DNA of 64,000 nt from Saccharopolyspora indica (GTDB taxonomy: Bacteria > Actinomycetota > Actinomycetes > Mycobacteriales > Pseudonocardiaceae): the NCBI RefSeq assembly GCF_027853965.1, contig NZ_JAQGLB010000029.1, positions 29,875 through 93,874 on the forward strand, given 5' to 3'. A model generated the notes under the pieces. The model did no database searches, was not told the DNA's origin, and was given only the letters and a program-made list of their open reading frames with translations. Both the position numbers and the translations under genes were made by a program. Positions 63,982 through 64,000 of the stretch are shown here, one piece after another (within the stretch, counting starts at the first letter, position 1; each line of letters opens with the position of its first letter).

Positions 63982-64000
63982 GTCGTGGGGGGGCGCGCGC

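Noticed and set aside
1..64000. CRISPR array, tRNA/rRNA genes, transposases, integrases, prophage genes
   Set aside because: No regularly spaced repeats, cloverleaf sequences or recombinase motifs were noticed when reading both strands; absence is by eye only, without tRNAscan or an HMM search.

Overview
The window is a high-GC chromosomal segment, packed with genes on both strands, from a filamentous or related actinomycete. Codon use, GTG/TTG starts with GGAGG-type ribosome binding sites, mycothiol-type DinB proteins, DUF1707 and DUF5997 proteins, an IdeR-type iron box and many one-operon/one-regulator units fit the order Pseudonocardiales, and Saccharopolyspora is my best guess. That guess comes from family knowledge, not from a search. 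No rRNA, tRNA, CRISPR, phage or transposase was seen, so this looks like a metabolic-adaptation region rather than a mobile island.

Layout. 1-2619: LacI regulator, M20 peptidase and a divergent, truncated amidotransferase-like gene, with TTGCGCAA operators. 2664-11485: a minus-strand catabolic operon (two Fe/2OG-dioxygenase-fold proteins, quinone reductase, BKACE cleavage enzyme, MFS, alpha/beta hydrolase, acyl-CoA ligase) opposite an AraC regulator. 11535-16220: phosphodiesterase, a NarL two-component system and a divergent ABC exporter. 16289-24699: GntR/MFS pair, TerC, small oxidoreductase operon, CoA-transferase pair opposite an IclR regulator, and an HTH-less helical-repeat protein. 24734-29618: an acid-sugar type operon (FadR regulator, LtnD-like dehydrogenase, MFS, split transketolase). 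29799-35584: LysR, TauE, a TetR-controlled flavin/F420 pair, and an imine reductase with HxlR. 35655-40635: MFS, acyl-CoA synthetase, crotonase and LysR. 40724-45904: TctA-like transporter, small membrane protein and class II HMG-CoA reductase with a CdaR regulator, a probable mevalonate-use operon. 46005-49704: alcohol dehydrogenase/TetR, an orphan conflict-system-like protein, and a siderophore-interacting protein behind an iron box. 49988-54672: MFS and a second NarL two-component operon. 54837-63981: DinB protein, a PdxA/DeoR/aldolase/MatC acid-catabolism cluster, small hydrolase and dehydrogenase genes, an HTH-less LysR effector domain and a DUF5997 protein.

The most unusual signal is a roughly 112-nt leader cassette found three times (8199-8310 minus, 15351-15461 plus, 22801-22912 plus). 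Each copy sits directly against the start codon of an unrelated gene (dioxygenase, ABC permease, IclR regulator). Each can encode a small basic, proline-rich peptide with the core TAPQGTV-QPSHKKP-RKITP, whose stop codon lies 25-26 nt before the downstream start and is followed by the same GGAGAGGCGG ribosome binding site. Differences between copies are largely third-position changes in that frame, so a translated, portable leader peptide controlling its neighbour is the leading hypothesis. Other items worth attention are a family of 46-50 bp perfect palindromes with paired base changes, a dioxygenase-like protein lacking its iron-binding HxD, the HMG-CoA reductase/TctA operon and the LtnD/split-transketolase operon.

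Most plus/minus gene pairs share a compact control region in which I could read an operator: GCTTATC direct repeats for AraC, TGTAAGAG palindromes for TetR, TTGGTC sites for FadR, and others. The regulatory logic of the window is therefore unusually readable.
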